Shown piece by piece: positions 8,287 through 17,139 of a stretch of 64,000 nt of DNA. Source of the stretch: Iocasia fonsfrigidae. GTDB lineage: Bacteria; Bacillota; Halanaerobiia; Halanaerobiales; DTU029. The stretch covers positions 124,001-188,000 of the forward strand of contig NZ_CP046640.1 in NCBI RefSeq assembly GCF_017751145.1, given 5' to 3'. The number at the start of each line of letters is the position of its first letter. The first letter of the stretch is position 1. Below the pieces are notes generated by a model. That model saw nothing but the letters and a program-made list of their open reading frames with translations, did no database searches and was not told the origin of the DNA. A program made the translations under genes and the position numbers.

Positions 8287-8544
8287 ATTTCCCCAAGAAA
8301 ATTTTTTGTTTCGTAGTATTGCAGGTATTAAGGCAGAGTAGGAATATTAACATAATTTTAACAATATATTCATAAAAAAGAAATATAGATACTCTATAAT
8401 TTGTTCATAATGGAGATCAGGTAATATATGATGTCAGTTCTCTAGTATCAAAAATGGAGGGGGGATATATAGAATAATTAAGGTGAATGGTATATATTGT
8501 TTGTATAAAGTTTGCTAAATTAATCGAGGGGGATTTGATGACAA

Positions 8545-11500
8545 ATGATTAAATTTAATAAGACCTGGAAGTCAGCAATTTTGCTATTGGTTTTTTTATT
8601 AAGTTTTACGGCTTTAATTTTAGCTGCTGATAAAGAAGTACATATTACTATTCTTGGGACCACAGATGTACATGGAAATATAATGAATTACGATTATTAC
8701 GGGGTTCATACTTATTCACAGGGCTTTGCTATGGTTAATACAATGGTAAAGAGAATCAAAAGTGAAAATCCTAATACTATTTTGATTGATGCAGGGGATC
8801 TTATTCAGGGTACCCCTCTTACCTATTATTATGGGAAAAAGATGAAGCCAGATAAAAACTACCCAATGACTAAGATTATGAATCTTATGGGTTATAGTGC
8901 CGGAGCTGTAGGTAACCATGAATTTAATTATGGTCAGGATACCCTCCACAAGATAATTGACACAGCAGATTTTCCTGTATTATCTGCCAATATTATTAAG
9001 GAATCTGATAGTTCTTTAGAATTCACTCCCTATACTATTATAGATGTAAAAGGTGTTAAAGTAGCTATTTTGGGTTTAACTACTCAGGCGACTACTGCTT
9101 CAGAGATTGAAGGACTAAGGATCTTGAATCCACTGGATGTAGCGAAAGAGTATGTTAAAAAATTAAAGGAAGAAGAAAAGGTTGACCTGGTCTTTATTTC
9201 AGCCCATTTTGGTCTGGATCCTGAAGAAAGAGAAGGGAATTATGCCAGGCCTATAGCCCAGGAAGTTCCTGGGGTAGACGGGATTTTAACAGGCCATGAC
9301 CATGCTTTTGTTGATATAGAAGAGATGGGTCCAGGGGGATATACTGTTCCGATACTTATGCCTTATAAATGGGGTAGAGCCCTTGCTAGATATGACTTTT
9401 ATTTAAAAAGAGATAATGCTAAATGGGTTATAGATAGGGATAAGACAGAACATCAGGTATATGACTTAAGGAAAATGGAACTTGAACCTGACCAAGAAAT
9501 ATTACTTGCCGGGCAAAGTTACCACCAGGAAACATTAGAATATACAGGTACAGTTATAGGTACAGCTACTGCTGACTTTAAAAAAGGTTATCAGGATGAG
9601 ATAAAAGGTATTTCTCAGGGTAAACTTCAGGATACTCCTTTAGTTAATCTAGTAAATGCTGTTCAGATGAAATATGCTGAAGCAGATATTTCTTTGGCGG
9701 CTGAATTTGCTGCAACAGCAAATATTAAAAAAGGTGATATTACAATTAATGATTTATCATCAATTTATATTTATGAAAACTATCTTTATGGTATCAAAAT
9801 TACTGGAAGTGAATTAAAAAAATTATTAGAATTTGAGGCCCGGTATTACCGACAGGTTAAAGATGGAGATGCTACCATTGCTTTTAATGATAGTATTCCT
9901 GGTTATAATTATGATATGTTTAAGGGTATTACTTTTGATATTGACCTTTCTAAGCCTGCTCCTGAAAGTGCTGCTGACTTAGAAGATGGTAAACAGTTTA
10001 GGATTTACAACCTAAAAAAGGATGGGAAATTGGTTAAAGATAATGATAAATTTATCCTTGCCCTAAATGATTATAGATTCCAGAGTTGGGGAAAAAAGAT
10101 GCACGGTGGTTTCCTTTATGCTATGGGAATCAAAAGTAAGGAAGAAGCCATGAAAAGGGTTGTATTTAGTTCTCAGGAGAAATATGGTGATGAAGGACAG
10201 GTAAGGAACTTGATGATTAGCTATGTTAAAGGAAAAGGGACTATCTCCCCTCTAGTAGATGATAATTGGCATTTGACTGGTTTTGATTTTTCTGACCTAG
10301 TGGGTAGAGATGAAATGGTTCAGCTCATCAATGAAGGTATAATTAGTGTCCCAACTAAAGGTAGGTTTGGAGTTAACTATCAAGCAATAAATCTTTATGA
10401 AAAACCAGAAAAAGAAGAAATTAGTTTGATTTCTGAAAAGACGAATATTCCTGTGAAACTACTAGAAAAATTCCAGACTAAAGGAGAACTCTATAAAAAT
10501 GTAGTTATTTTAAGGGATAACTATAAAAAGGTAAGCATCTTATCCATTAATGACTTCCATGGCGCCCTGGCTCAAGGGGGTTCAAATATTGGTTCTTCCA
10601 GACTGGCTGGTGCTATTAAGAGTGAAAAGGTTAAAAATCCTGATGGTACTATTATAGTATCAGCTGGAGATAATTATCAGGGTAGTGCCATGTCCAATCT
10701 ACTATATGGTGAACCTGTGTCAGCTGCTTTTAGAGAAATGGGTATTGAGGCATCAGCAGTGGGTAACCATGAATTTGACTGGGGTGATGACAGGATTAAC
10801 CGGTGGGGAGAAGAAGGGGGATTCCCCTTTGTAGCGGCTAATATTTATGATAAGAGGACTGGCGAACCTGTTTCCTGGGCAAAACCCTATGTCTTTATTG
10901 AGAGAAAGGGAGCTGTTATTGCCTTTATTGGTATTGCCACACCGGAGACAGCTTACAAAACACTTAAAGCTAATGTAGAAAATTATGAGTTTAGGGATCC
11001 GGTTGAAACACTTAAAACCTGGGTGCCTATATTACAGATGGCTGGTTCTGATGCTATGGTTGCCCTGACACATTGTGGTGCTTTTCAGGATAAGGACGGT
11101 AGTATAACTGGTGAAGCTGTTGATTTAACATATGTAAAGGGAGTAGATGCTGTAATATCAGCACATACCCATCAGAAGGTAAGTGGTTATGTGAATGGTA
11201 AACCACTGGTACAGGCTTATAAATATGGCAGGACACTAGGAAAATTGGAATTTATCTTTGATCAAAATGATAGGTTGATTAGTGCCAAGCCTTCAATAGA
11301 CAATCTTTATAAAAGGCAGGATGAGCTTAAAGATGACCCGGAGACGTTGAGAATATATAATAAGTATAATAATGAAATGAAACCTGTATTGGAAAGGGTT
11401 ATAGGGAAAACGACTGTTAATTTACGGCATGACAGATATGAAGGCCCATCTTTACTTGGAGAATGGGCAACCGAGGTAATGAAGGAAAAAGCTAGTGTTC

Positions 11501-11994
11501 AAATAGCTATGACCAATGGTGGGGGTTTAAGAACCAGTATACCTGCTGGAGAAATAACAGTAGGTAAAATGTATGAGGTAATGCCTTTTGATAATACCCT
11601 ATTTACCATGAAATTATCTGGGGCTGATATCAGGGCCAATATTGAACATGGGATATTAAATGAAGATATAGGTTGGATTCAGGTCTCTGGTGTGAAGGTA
11701 GTCTATAATCCTGATGAAGAAACAGGGAACAGGATTATTTCAATAACACTGGAAGATGGTACACCACTGGAGATGGATAAGTATTATACTGTGGTAACAA
11801 ATGATTTTATGGCTACTGGAGGAGATGACTATAAGTTTGAAAATGCCAGAAAAGCGGTGAATACTTTTATTCCCTTAAGGGAAACTTTGATAGAAGCAGT
11901 AGAGAAGTCTGGGACTTTATCTCCAGTTAAAAAGAATTGGATTATAGAGTTGAAAAAAATTACTTTGCTTACTCACTTGAAGATTGCTGGATAA
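8545..11994 (+). CDS. Exported bifunctional 2',3'-cyclic-nucleotide phosphodiesterase/5'-nucleotidase, tandem double protein
   Basis: A 1149-residue protein with an N-terminal signal peptide (hydrophobic LLLVFLLSFTALILA, likely cleaved before ADKE). It is a head-to-tail duplication of the UshA/CpdB fold. The first metallophosphatase domain (about 35-310) has GTTDVHGN, DAGDLIQG, GNHEFNYG and TGHDHA, followed by a 5'-nucleotidase C-terminal domain. The second metallophosphatase domain (about 665-920) has SINDFHGAL, SAGDNYQG, GNHEFDWG and SAHTHQ, followed by a second C-terminal domain (MTNGGGLRTSIPAGE, FMATGGDDY). Both copies keep the metal ligands. It should scavenge phosphate and nucleosides outside the cell. 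No sorting motif is visible at the C-terminus. A terminator follows. Confidence 0.9.
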   Translation: MIKFNKTWKSAILLLVFLLSFTALILAADKEVHITILGTTDVHGNIMNYDYYGVHTYSQGFAMVNTMVKRIKSENPNTILIDAGDLIQGTPLTYYYGKKMKPDKNYPMTKIMNLMGYSAGAVGNHEFNYGQDTLHKIIDTADFPVLSANIIKESDSSLEFTPYTIIDVKGVKVAILGLTTQATTASEIEGLRILNPLDVAKEYVKKLKEEEKVDLVFISAHFGLDPEEREGNYARPIAQEVPGVDGILTGHDHAFVDIEEMGPGGYTVPILMPYKWGRALARYDFYLKRDNAKWVIDRDKTEHQVYDLRKMELEPDQEILLAGQSYHQETLEYTGTVIGTATADFKKGYQDEIKGISQGKLQDTPLVNLVNAVQMKYAEADISLAAEFAATANIKKGDITINDLSSIYIYENYLYGIKITGSELKKLLEFEARYYRQVKDGDATIAFNDSIPGYNYDMFKGITFDIDLSKPAPESAADLEDGKQFRIYNLKKDGKLVKDNDKFILALNDYRFQSWGKKMHGGFLYAMGIKSKEEAMKRVVFSSQEKYGDEGQVRNLMISYVKGKGTISPLVDDNWHLTGFDFSDLVGRDEMVQLINEGIISVPTKGRFGVNYQAINLYEKPEKEEISLISEKTNIPVKLLEKFQTKGELYKNVVILRDNYKKVSILSINDFHGALAQGGSNIGSSRLAGAIKSEKVKNPDGTIIVSAGDNYQGSAMSNLLYGEPVSAAFREMGIEASAVGNHEFDWGDDRINRWGEEGGFPFVAANIYDKRTGEPVSWAKPYVFIERKGAVIAFIGIATPETAYKTLKANVENYEFRDPVETLKTWVPILQMAGSDAMVALTHCGAFQDKDGSITGEAVDLTYVKGVDAVISAHTHQKVSGYVNGKPLVQAYKYGRTLGKLEFIFDQNDRLISAKPSIDNLYKRQDELKDDPETLRIYNKYNNEMKPVLERVIGKTTVNLRHDRYEGPSLLGEWATEVMKEKASVQIAMTNGGGLRTSIPAGEITVGKMYEVMPFDNTLFTMKLSGADIRANIEHGILNEDIGWIQVSGVKVVYNPDEETGNRIISITLEDGTPLEMDKYYTVVTNDFMATGGDDYKFENARKAVNTFIPLRETLIEAVEKSGTLSPVKKNWIIELKKITLLTHLKIAG

Positions 11995-12025
11995 GTAAAT
12001 TAAATAAACCTGGATTTAAAGTGAG

Positions 12026-12055
12026 AGCAGCATGAAAATCATGCTGCTTTCTTTT
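12026..12055 (+). terminator. Terminator after the double 5'-nucleotidase gene
   Basis: AGCAGCATGA and TCATGCTGCT form a perfect 10-bp stem with a three-base loop, followed by TTCTTTT. Confidence 0.88.
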
Positions 12056-12186
12056 ATAAAAAAGTGTGAGTGTGGGTTAAGAAGTAGGATGTAAGAAATT
12101 AGATGTATATCTAGTAAGAGGGTTCAAATATACAAAACGGAAGGAGAGAAGGCAAATTTCTTTGTTTACTTACTAAAAAAAGGTAT

Positions 12187-13320
12187 TTGCTGAATCAAAT
12201 GAGAAAACGTTTATTGTTTATTTTACCTGTAATAATTCTAATTATTATATTTTTAATATTTTTTATAGATGCTAATAAAGATAGAGAGAAAAATGAAGGT
12301 ATTAATTATGTAAGGGCAAAAATTGTCAAGGTAATTGATAGTAGGCTTAAAGAGGAAGAAGACATCCCTGATGCCTATGTCGGGGCACAGAAAGTAAAGG
12401 TTAGGATATTGAATGGAAAATTTAAAGGGTTGGAGTTAATAATAACTAATTCCAGGTTACATGGTGATCTGGTTTATGATGTTATCGCTGAAGAAGGGAT
12501 GGAGGTGGTTCTGGCAATAGATGAAAAGGAAGGAAAACTCCATTCAGCTCTAATAGATAATTATGTCAGGGATAGGGTTATTTACTTTCTTATATTTCTC
12601 TTTATACTTGCCTTAATTGGAGTAGGTAGAGTAAAAGGGATAATGGCATTTCTTTCTTTAATTACTACAGGTTTTTTGATAGTATATTTTATGATGCCTC
12701 TAATATTTAGAGGCTATAGTCCTATTTTATTAATTATCATTATTGTTTCTGTAATTACTTGTATAACACTGTTATCTATTGGTGGATTTAATAAAAAGAG
12801 TTCTGCCGCTATAATAGGGACTGTTATAGGAGTAATAATTGCAGGTGTAATATCACTAATTTCTGGCAGATTGGCTCACCTTACCGGGATTACAGGGGAG
12901 GCCAGTGAACAGCTTATTTATATAATGGGTGATTTTCCCATTAATATTAAAGGTATTATGTTTGCCGGTATTATTATTTCATCACTTGGGGCAGTTATGG
13001 ATGTGGCTATGTCAATTGCTGCTACAATTTTTGAAATTCATAATCAGGTACCAGGACTGAGTAGGACAGAGTTAATTAAATCAGGTATGAATGTTGGTAA
13101 GGATATTGTAGGTACTATGGCCAATACATTAATTCTTGCCTTTACAGGTGGTTCTTTAAGTATGATGTTATTACTTATGGCCTATAATGTCCCTTATTTC
13201 AGGGCAATAAATCTAAACTCAGTCAGTACTGAAATAATTCAGGGGTTAGCAGGTAGTATTGGGCTTATATTAACAGTTCCGATTACTTCTGTGGTAGCTG
13301 TTTTTTTAATTAAGCGTTAA
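12187..13320 (+). CDS. YibE/F family membrane protein
   Basis: A 377-residue membrane protein with an N-terminal anchor (LFILPVIILIIIFLIFFI) and a short soluble beta-rich segment (about 35-125). Roughly seven to eight membrane helices follow and end in TVPITSVVAVFLIKR. This is the YibE/F arrangement, a widespread Firmicute family without established biochemistry. Start choice is weak. TTG 12187 gives the longest plausible protein, ATG 12199 is an alternative, and the best purine-rich stretch (GGAAGGAG near 12139) lies too far upstream for either. It stands alone between a terminator and the T-box promoter. No transported substrate can be assigned. Confidence 0.75.
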   Translation: MLNQMRKRLLFILPVIILIIIFLIFFIDANKDREKNEGINYVRAKIVKVIDSRLKEEEDIPDAYVGAQKVKVRILNGKFKGLELIITNSRLHGDLVYDVIAEEGMEVVLAIDEKEGKLHSALIDNYVRDRVIYFLIFLFILALIGVGRVKGIMAFLSLITTGFLIVYFMMPLIFRGYSPILLIIIIVSVITCITLLSIGGFNKKSSAAIIGTVIGVIIAGVISLISGRLAHLTGITGEASEQLIYIMGDFPINIKGIMFAGIIISSLGAVMDVAMSIAATIFEIHNQVPGLSRTELIKSGMNVGKDIVGTMANTLILAFTGGSLSMMLLLMAYNVPYFRAINLNSVSTEIIQGLAGSIGLILTVPITSVVAVFLIKR

Positions 13321-13334
13321 GCAAAAATAATAAT

Positions 13335-13361
13335 TTAAAAAGGACAGGTGACCTTTTTTAA
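13335..13361 (+). terminator. Weak terminator after yibE/F
   Basis: AAAAGG and CCTTTT arms around CAGGTG, running into a T-tract. The stem is short, so termination strength is doubtful. Confidence 0.45.
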
Positions 13362-13383
13362 CTTAACTTAACTTTAATTCCAT

Positions 13384-13412
13384 TTGACATAAAATGAAAC
13401 TTGGCGTATAAT
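13384..13412 (+). promoter_or_regulatory. Sigma-A promoter for the aroF T-box leader
   Basis: TTGACA and TATAAT with a 17-base spacer, about 30 bases before the first structured part of the T-box leader. Confidence 0.75.
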
Positions 13413-13439
13413 AATAGAAATTAATAAAATATTAAGTAA

Positions 13440-13716
13440 AGGCATTGAACAGGGAAAGTAGTTAAGATTAGTTATTTATAGCGAGCTGGGATCTGGTGTG
13501 AGCCTGGTAATGGCTATTTTAATGAAGTTCCCCTGGGAGCTGTCAGATTGAATTATTTTAGTAGGTCTGACCGGAAGCCGACCGTTAAAGGTGGCAGGCT
13601 ATAGAAAAGAGATTTTCCGTAGTTGTTAAAGTGGGTATTATTTAGATAATATCAAACAGGATGGTACCGCGAGAGTAACCCCTCGTTCCTTTATATAAAG
13701 GAACGAGGGGTTTTTT
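13440..13716 (+). promoter_or_regulatory. T-box riboswitch leader controlling DAHP synthase (probably tRNA-Phe)
   Basis: The leader has a stem I region (GGGAAAGTAG start, GCGAGCTGGG, GGTGTGAGCCTGG, GGGAGCTG) and the antiterminator T-box AACAGGATGGTACCGCG at about 13655-13671. A strong terminator follows (CCCCTCGTTCCTTT/AAAGGAACGAGGGG and T-tract, 13679-13716). T-boxes sense uncharged tRNA and allow readthrough when the amino acid is scarce. In the likely specifier position, just before AGTAGG (13560-13565), the codon reads TTT (13557-13559), which means phenylalanine. That fits a gene for the first step of aromatic amino acid synthesis. The T-box itself is certain by its core motif. The specifier assignment is an inference from position. 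Confidence 0.92.
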
Positions 13717-13752
13717 AATTTACTTTTAAAAAAAATTAAAGGGGTGTTATTG

Positions 13753-14772
13753 ATGATTGTTGTTATGAAAAACAAAGCAGAAGAGAAGGATGTTAAAAAA
13801 GTAGAAAACAGGATTGAAGAATTGGGTTATAGGGCACATACAATTCAGGGGACAAATAAGACGGTGATTGGAATTGTGGGGGATTTGGACCGGCGTGAAT
13901 TGGTTGAATCACTAGGGGGATATGTTGAAATTGAGAAAATGGTACCGATACAGGAACCATATAAGCTGGTGGGTAGGACATTTAAGGATACAGCAACTGA
14001 AATAAAGCTGTCAGATGACCTTATTATTGGAGGGAAAAAGGTAGTAATTATGGCCGGACCCTGTTCTATTGAGGGGGAGGAGCAGATTATGGAGACTGCT
14101 AGAGCAGTGAAAAAGGCTGGTGCTAGTATATTAAGGGGTGGTGCCTTCAAACCGCGGACTTCCCCCTACAGTTTCCAGGGACTGGGAGAAGAGGGTCTTA
14201 AATTATTGAAAAAAGCCGCAGATGAGACCTGCTTAAAGGTAATTACAGAGGTGATGGACCCGCGTGATGTTGAACTGGTAGGTAGGTATACTGATATTTT
14301 TCAGGTAGGGGCTCGGAATATGCAGAATTTTTATCTGCTTAAAGAGCTTGGTCATGCTGAACTACCGGTAATGTTAAAAAGGGGCTTAAGTGCCAGTTAT
14401 AATGAGTTTTTAATGGCTGCCGAGTATATTATGTCAGAGGGTAATTATAATGTAATTCTCTGTGAAAGGGGGATTAGAACCTTTGAAGACTATACCAGAA
14501 ATACACTTGATCTAGTAAGTATACCAGTTTTAAAGAATTTAAGTCATCTACCAGTAGTGATTGACCCCAGTCATGGTACAGGGGATTGGCGTCTGGTCGG
14601 TCCTGCTGCTAAAGGAGCAGTAGCTATGGGAGCAGATGGTTTAACTATTGAGGTTCACCCTGAACCTGCTAAAGCCCTGAGTGATGGGCAGCAATCCCTT
14701 AAACCAGCTAAATTTGAAAGCCTGTTGGAAGAATTGGAGGGTATAGCAGAGGTCAGTGGAAGGGATTTATAA
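13753..14772 (+). CDS. aroF: 3-deoxy-7-phosphoheptulonate (DAHP) synthase
   Basis: A 339-residue enzyme that condenses phosphoenolpyruvate and erythrose 4-phosphate, the first step of the shikimate pathway. The N-terminal ~70 residues form a ferredoxin-like regulatory domain (MIVVMKNKAEEKDV, RELVESLGGYVEIEKMVP). The catalytic barrel follows with MAGPCSIEG, RGGAFKPRTSPYSFQG, QVGARNMQNF, LKRG, ILCERGIRTFE, PVVIDPSHGTG and a closing EVHPEPAKALSDG. This is the I-beta type known from Bacillus and Thermotoga. I chose ATG 13753 because AAAGGGG lies eight bases upstream; a GTG nine bases earlier is less likely. Expression is controlled by the T-box just upstream. Aromatic feedback inhibition through the N-terminal domain is likely from the family. 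Confidence 0.95.
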   Translation: MIVVMKNKAEEKDVKKVENRIEELGYRAHTIQGTNKTVIGIVGDLDRRELVESLGGYVEIEKMVPIQEPYKLVGRTFKDTATEIKLSDDLIIGGKKVVIMAGPCSIEGEEQIMETARAVKKAGASILRGGAFKPRTSPYSFQGLGEEGLKLLKKAADETCLKVITEVMDPRDVELVGRYTDIFQVGARNMQNFYLLKELGHAELPVMLKRGLSASYNEFLMAAEYIMSEGNYNVILCERGIRTFEDYTRNTLDLVSIPVLKNLSHLPVVIDPSHGTGDWRLVGPAAKGAVAMGADGLTIEVHPEPAKALSDGQQSLKPAKFESLLEELEGIAEVSGRDL

Positions 14773-14779
14773 AATAAGT

Positions 14780-14819
14780 AGGGCTGTTATTTTTATAACA
14801 GCTCTATAATTTTTTTTTT
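14780..14819 (+). terminator. Terminator after aroF
   Basis: AGGGCTGTTAT and ATAACAGCTCT pair with one G-T position, followed by nine or more T residues. Confidence 0.88.
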
Positions 14820-14880
14820 ACTATTTTCACTTATTGTTGTATAATTATGGTAGCTAAACATTTAGAGAGGGGTTTAAGAT

Positions 14881-15504
14881 GTGCTAGTCAAGGAGTTAAT
14901 AGACAGAGTAAAAAAGGGAGTAAAGAAGTTGACAGATAAATTATATATACTAGATGAACTTAGAGAAAGTAGTGAGAAGAAGATCTTACATATAAGTGAT
15001 ACACCAGATCTAATCTACCCCTTTATTTTTGAGGCTATTGACCGTCTTAGAGCAGATGTTGTTATTCACACAGGGGATTTAGCCGATAATGTTAAGTTGG
15101 GTTCCGGGGCGCCATTAGACCTGTATAAGCAAAAAGCCGGTATACTGATTGAGGGTCTTGTAGCAAGACAGTGGGCTGATATCTATATTGTCCCTGGAAA
15201 CCATGATGCAGGGGATTTTATAGAAGGGTTAGGTAGTAGGGTCAAAATAATGGAGGAGGGTAGTCTGATTACTGTTAATGGAATAGAGATAGGACTAGCC
15301 CATTATGGGAACAGACTGCCGGAAAAGGCTGATATTAAACTTTATGGGCATAACCTTAAAAATTATGATGAGGAGGGAACAGTGGTTTTAAATGGAATAA
15401 TGAATATCAGCGTTATTTTAATACCCTCACTTAAGATATACCCTATATCTTATCCCCTGGTTACAGCCCAGGAAAGAAAGTATAAGAGACTAAAACTCCC
15501 ATGA
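14881..15504 (+). CDS. Calcineurin-type metallophosphoesterase
   Basis: A 207-residue protein with the ordered motifs of the calcineurin-like phosphoesterase fold: LHISDTPD (about 37-44), VVIHTGDLAD (about 62-71), VPGNHDAGD (about 102-110), LAHYGN (about 140-145) and LYGHNL (about 155-160). The first motif has ISDT where most members have D-x-H, so one metal ligand may differ. No signal peptide is visible and it is probably cytosolic. It uses a GTG start behind GAGAGGGG. It lies 16 bases before an orphan gene and almost certainly shares an mRNA with it. The substrate is unknown; nucleotides or phosphoproteins are possible. Confidence 0.8.
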   Translation: MLVKELIDRVKKGVKKLTDKLYILDELRESSEKKILHISDTPDLIYPFIFEAIDRLRADVVIHTGDLADNVKLGSGAPLDLYKQKAGILIEGLVARQWADIYIVPGNHDAGDFIEGLGSRVKIMEEGSLITVNGIEIGLAHYGNRLPEKADIKLYGHNLKNYDEEGTVVLNGIMNISVILIPSLKIYPISYPLVTAQERKYKRLKLP

Positions 15505-15520
15505 GGGAAAGGAGGATTTT

Positions 15521-16525
15521 ATGAATTTTATTAGAAAGGGTCCTGGATACCTATTTTTCAGGACAGAAAAGACAGATAATTTAGAAAAGGCTCTAAAAGA
15601 TTTTTTAAATGGGCAGGCTTTACGACTTACTGATGCTCTGGAAAGGGCAGAGGAAGACATGACTATTGCTTTTGTAAGTGAGGCTAAAGAAGATTCTGAT
15701 GGGGTTGATGATACTGAAAGTATTATTATGCTCCCCACTACACCACTGGTAACTATGGAAGAATTAATAAATCTGGGGATTGCTGAGCTGATTAACAAAG
15801 TGGAACTGGGGGCAGGCCAGCTGGTAATGCGTATACCAGAAGATGGTCAGGAGATAATAAAACAATTAAAGGAAAACTATAATGCCCGTCTGGTTAATAT
15901 AATAGAAGGGATTAAGCAGGGTAAAACAGGTGATACAATCTTAAGTTTTACTGAAGAGCCAATTAAGACCAGGGTAAGTTCATTACAGATGGTAAAAACC
16001 AATCTTTTGATAGAAAAGCCTGTTAATGTAATACATAAGGAACTCAGGCGTGATGTGGTAAGACATATAACCCACGGTTTAGAGGAGACCCAGTGGTATG
16101 AACTTAAGATTAATATCTATGATTCAGGGAATATGTATGAAGAACAGTATAAAAGATTAGTAACAGCTCTGGCTGACCTGGAATTAGGTTTTATACTAGG
16201 GGAATCCTGGACTAAAGACCATGCTGTTGCCCTCTTATCAGTAATAGCTTATCAAATAAGGCTATTTACTATCCTGCCGCCCAAAAAAATCAAAAAAATT
16301 CTGATAGGCCTGGAATACGACCAGGATGGAGAAAGGATTGTCGATTATGATCTTTATTATAACAGCAAAAAAGTGCAGTGGTTTGAGGTAGTTAGCCAGG
16401 GGGTAAGGACAAATCGTCCGAATATGGCTGCTAGGTGTAGGGAATCTTTATTGAGTGAACTATCACAGGAGGCCGTGGAAAAAATACAAACAATCGAGGA
16501 TAAAATTAAAGCTAAGAAGAATTAA
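15521..16525 (+). CDS. Conserved-looking protein of unknown function, co-transcribed with a phosphoesterase
   Basis: A 334-residue soluble protein that I do not recognise. AAAGGAGG lies five bases before the ATG, so translation is convincing. There is no signal peptide, membrane helix or cysteine pair. The N-terminal third is acidic (ERAEEDMTIAFVSEAKEDSD), the middle has mixed alpha/beta character, and the C-terminus is a charged helix (EKIQTIEDKIKAKKN). Because it follows the metallophosphoesterase by 16 bases and is followed by a terminator, the two probably act together. No function is proposed beyond that link. Confidence 0.7.
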   Translation: MNFIRKGPGYLFFRTEKTDNLEKALKDFLNGQALRLTDALERAEEDMTIAFVSEAKEDSDGVDDTESIIMLPTTPLVTMEELINLGIAELINKVELGAGQLVMRIPEDGQEIIKQLKENYNARLVNIIEGIKQGKTGDTILSFTEEPIKTRVSSLQMVKTNLLIEKPVNVIHKELRRDVVRHITHGLEETQWYELKINIYDSGNMYEEQYKRLVTALADLELGFILGESWTKDHAVALLSVIAYQIRLFTILPPKKIKKILIGLEYDQDGERIVDYDLYYNSKKVQWFEVVSQGVRTNRPNMAARCRESLLSELSQEAVEKIQTIEDKIKAKKN

Positions 16526-16529
16526 ATTA

Positions 16530-16566
16530 AAAACAACCACAGCAGGAAAATACTGTGGTTGTTTTC
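16530..16566 (+). terminator. Terminator after the phosphoesterase/orphan operon
   Basis: AACAACCACAG and CTGTGGTTGTT form an 11-bp stem with a T-rich tail. The tail on the opposite side is A-rich, so it could also stop the minus-strand small gene that follows. Confidence 0.85.
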
Positions 16567-16616
16567 TTTAATTTATAAATATAATTATTCTTATTATAAC
16601 GGTATTTTATTATTTA

Positions 16617-16700
16617 TTAGTAGATGCCTAAGAGGAGAAGAATAAGGATTAAGAAGATGATAAAAGCACAATTGTCACCACAAACTCCATAGTCGCCCAT
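16617..16700 (-). CDS. YjcZ-like small hydrophobic protein (27 residues)
   Basis: On the minus strand, an ATG at 16698-16700 has AGGAGG seven bases upstream. It opens a 27-codon frame ending in TAA. The peptide has a short Gly/Cys/Tyr head (MGDYGVCGDNC) and a single hydrophobic helix (AFIIFLILILLLLGIY). This is the layout of the YjcZ/spore-associated small membrane protein family common in endospore formers, where it is poorly characterised. The strong start signal and the family-like layout argue for a real gene. Assignment rests on composition and length only. Confidence 0.6.
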   Translation of the reverse strand: MGDYGVCGDNCAFIIFLILILLLLGIY

Positions 16701-16831
16701 AATGATCCTCCTTTCTTACTGTTTGTTATATTATATGGTTTTTTCTGCAAATAGTTCATCATTAGGACAAATATATTATAACAGTAAATAGTATAATGTT
16801 CTCTATGAAAAAAGGGTTTAATTAATAGCGG

Positions 16832-17119
16832 TTATAATGGTAGGTCAAAGATTCTATCTATACTGCAGATATTTTCATCAACGATTAATACCCGGTCATA
16901 AGACCCGTTCTGCTGTATAAACTGGCTGGTATTAGGATTCCAGACCCTGACTATAACACCAGGTCTTTCTGTAGATGGCGTGAGTTCTATGGTATCTGCG
17001 CTTATTAAAGCTAGAATACCCCGGGCTACCTTTAGAACACCACCACAACTAAACTCAACAATTATATCATCATCCTGAAATTCCTCTAATCTTTTTGGAA
17101 AAGATTCATTATTTACCAT
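16832..17119 (-). CDS. Hypothetical protein of 95 residues, beta-rich
   Basis: Minus-strand gene starting with ATG at 17117-17119 behind a GAGGGG-type ribosome-binding site. The protein (MVNNESFPKRLEEFQ start, DDDIIVEFSCGGVLKVARG, then DTIELTPSTERPGVIVRVW) alternates short beta-like segments and has no membrane helix. I do not recognise the family. The pattern resembles small Sm-like or spore-associated beta proteins, but that is only an impression. It is divergent from hcp, with a 32-bp palindrome in the shared upstream region, and it follows the YjcZ-like small gene's start on the same strand. Confidence 0.65.
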   Translation of the reverse strand: MVNNESFPKRLEEFQDDDIIVEFSCGGVLKVARGILALISADTIELTPSTERPGVIVRVWNPNTSQFIQQNGSYDRVLIVDENICSIDRIFDLPL

Positions 17120-17139
17120 TTTTTACTCCCCTCTTTATA

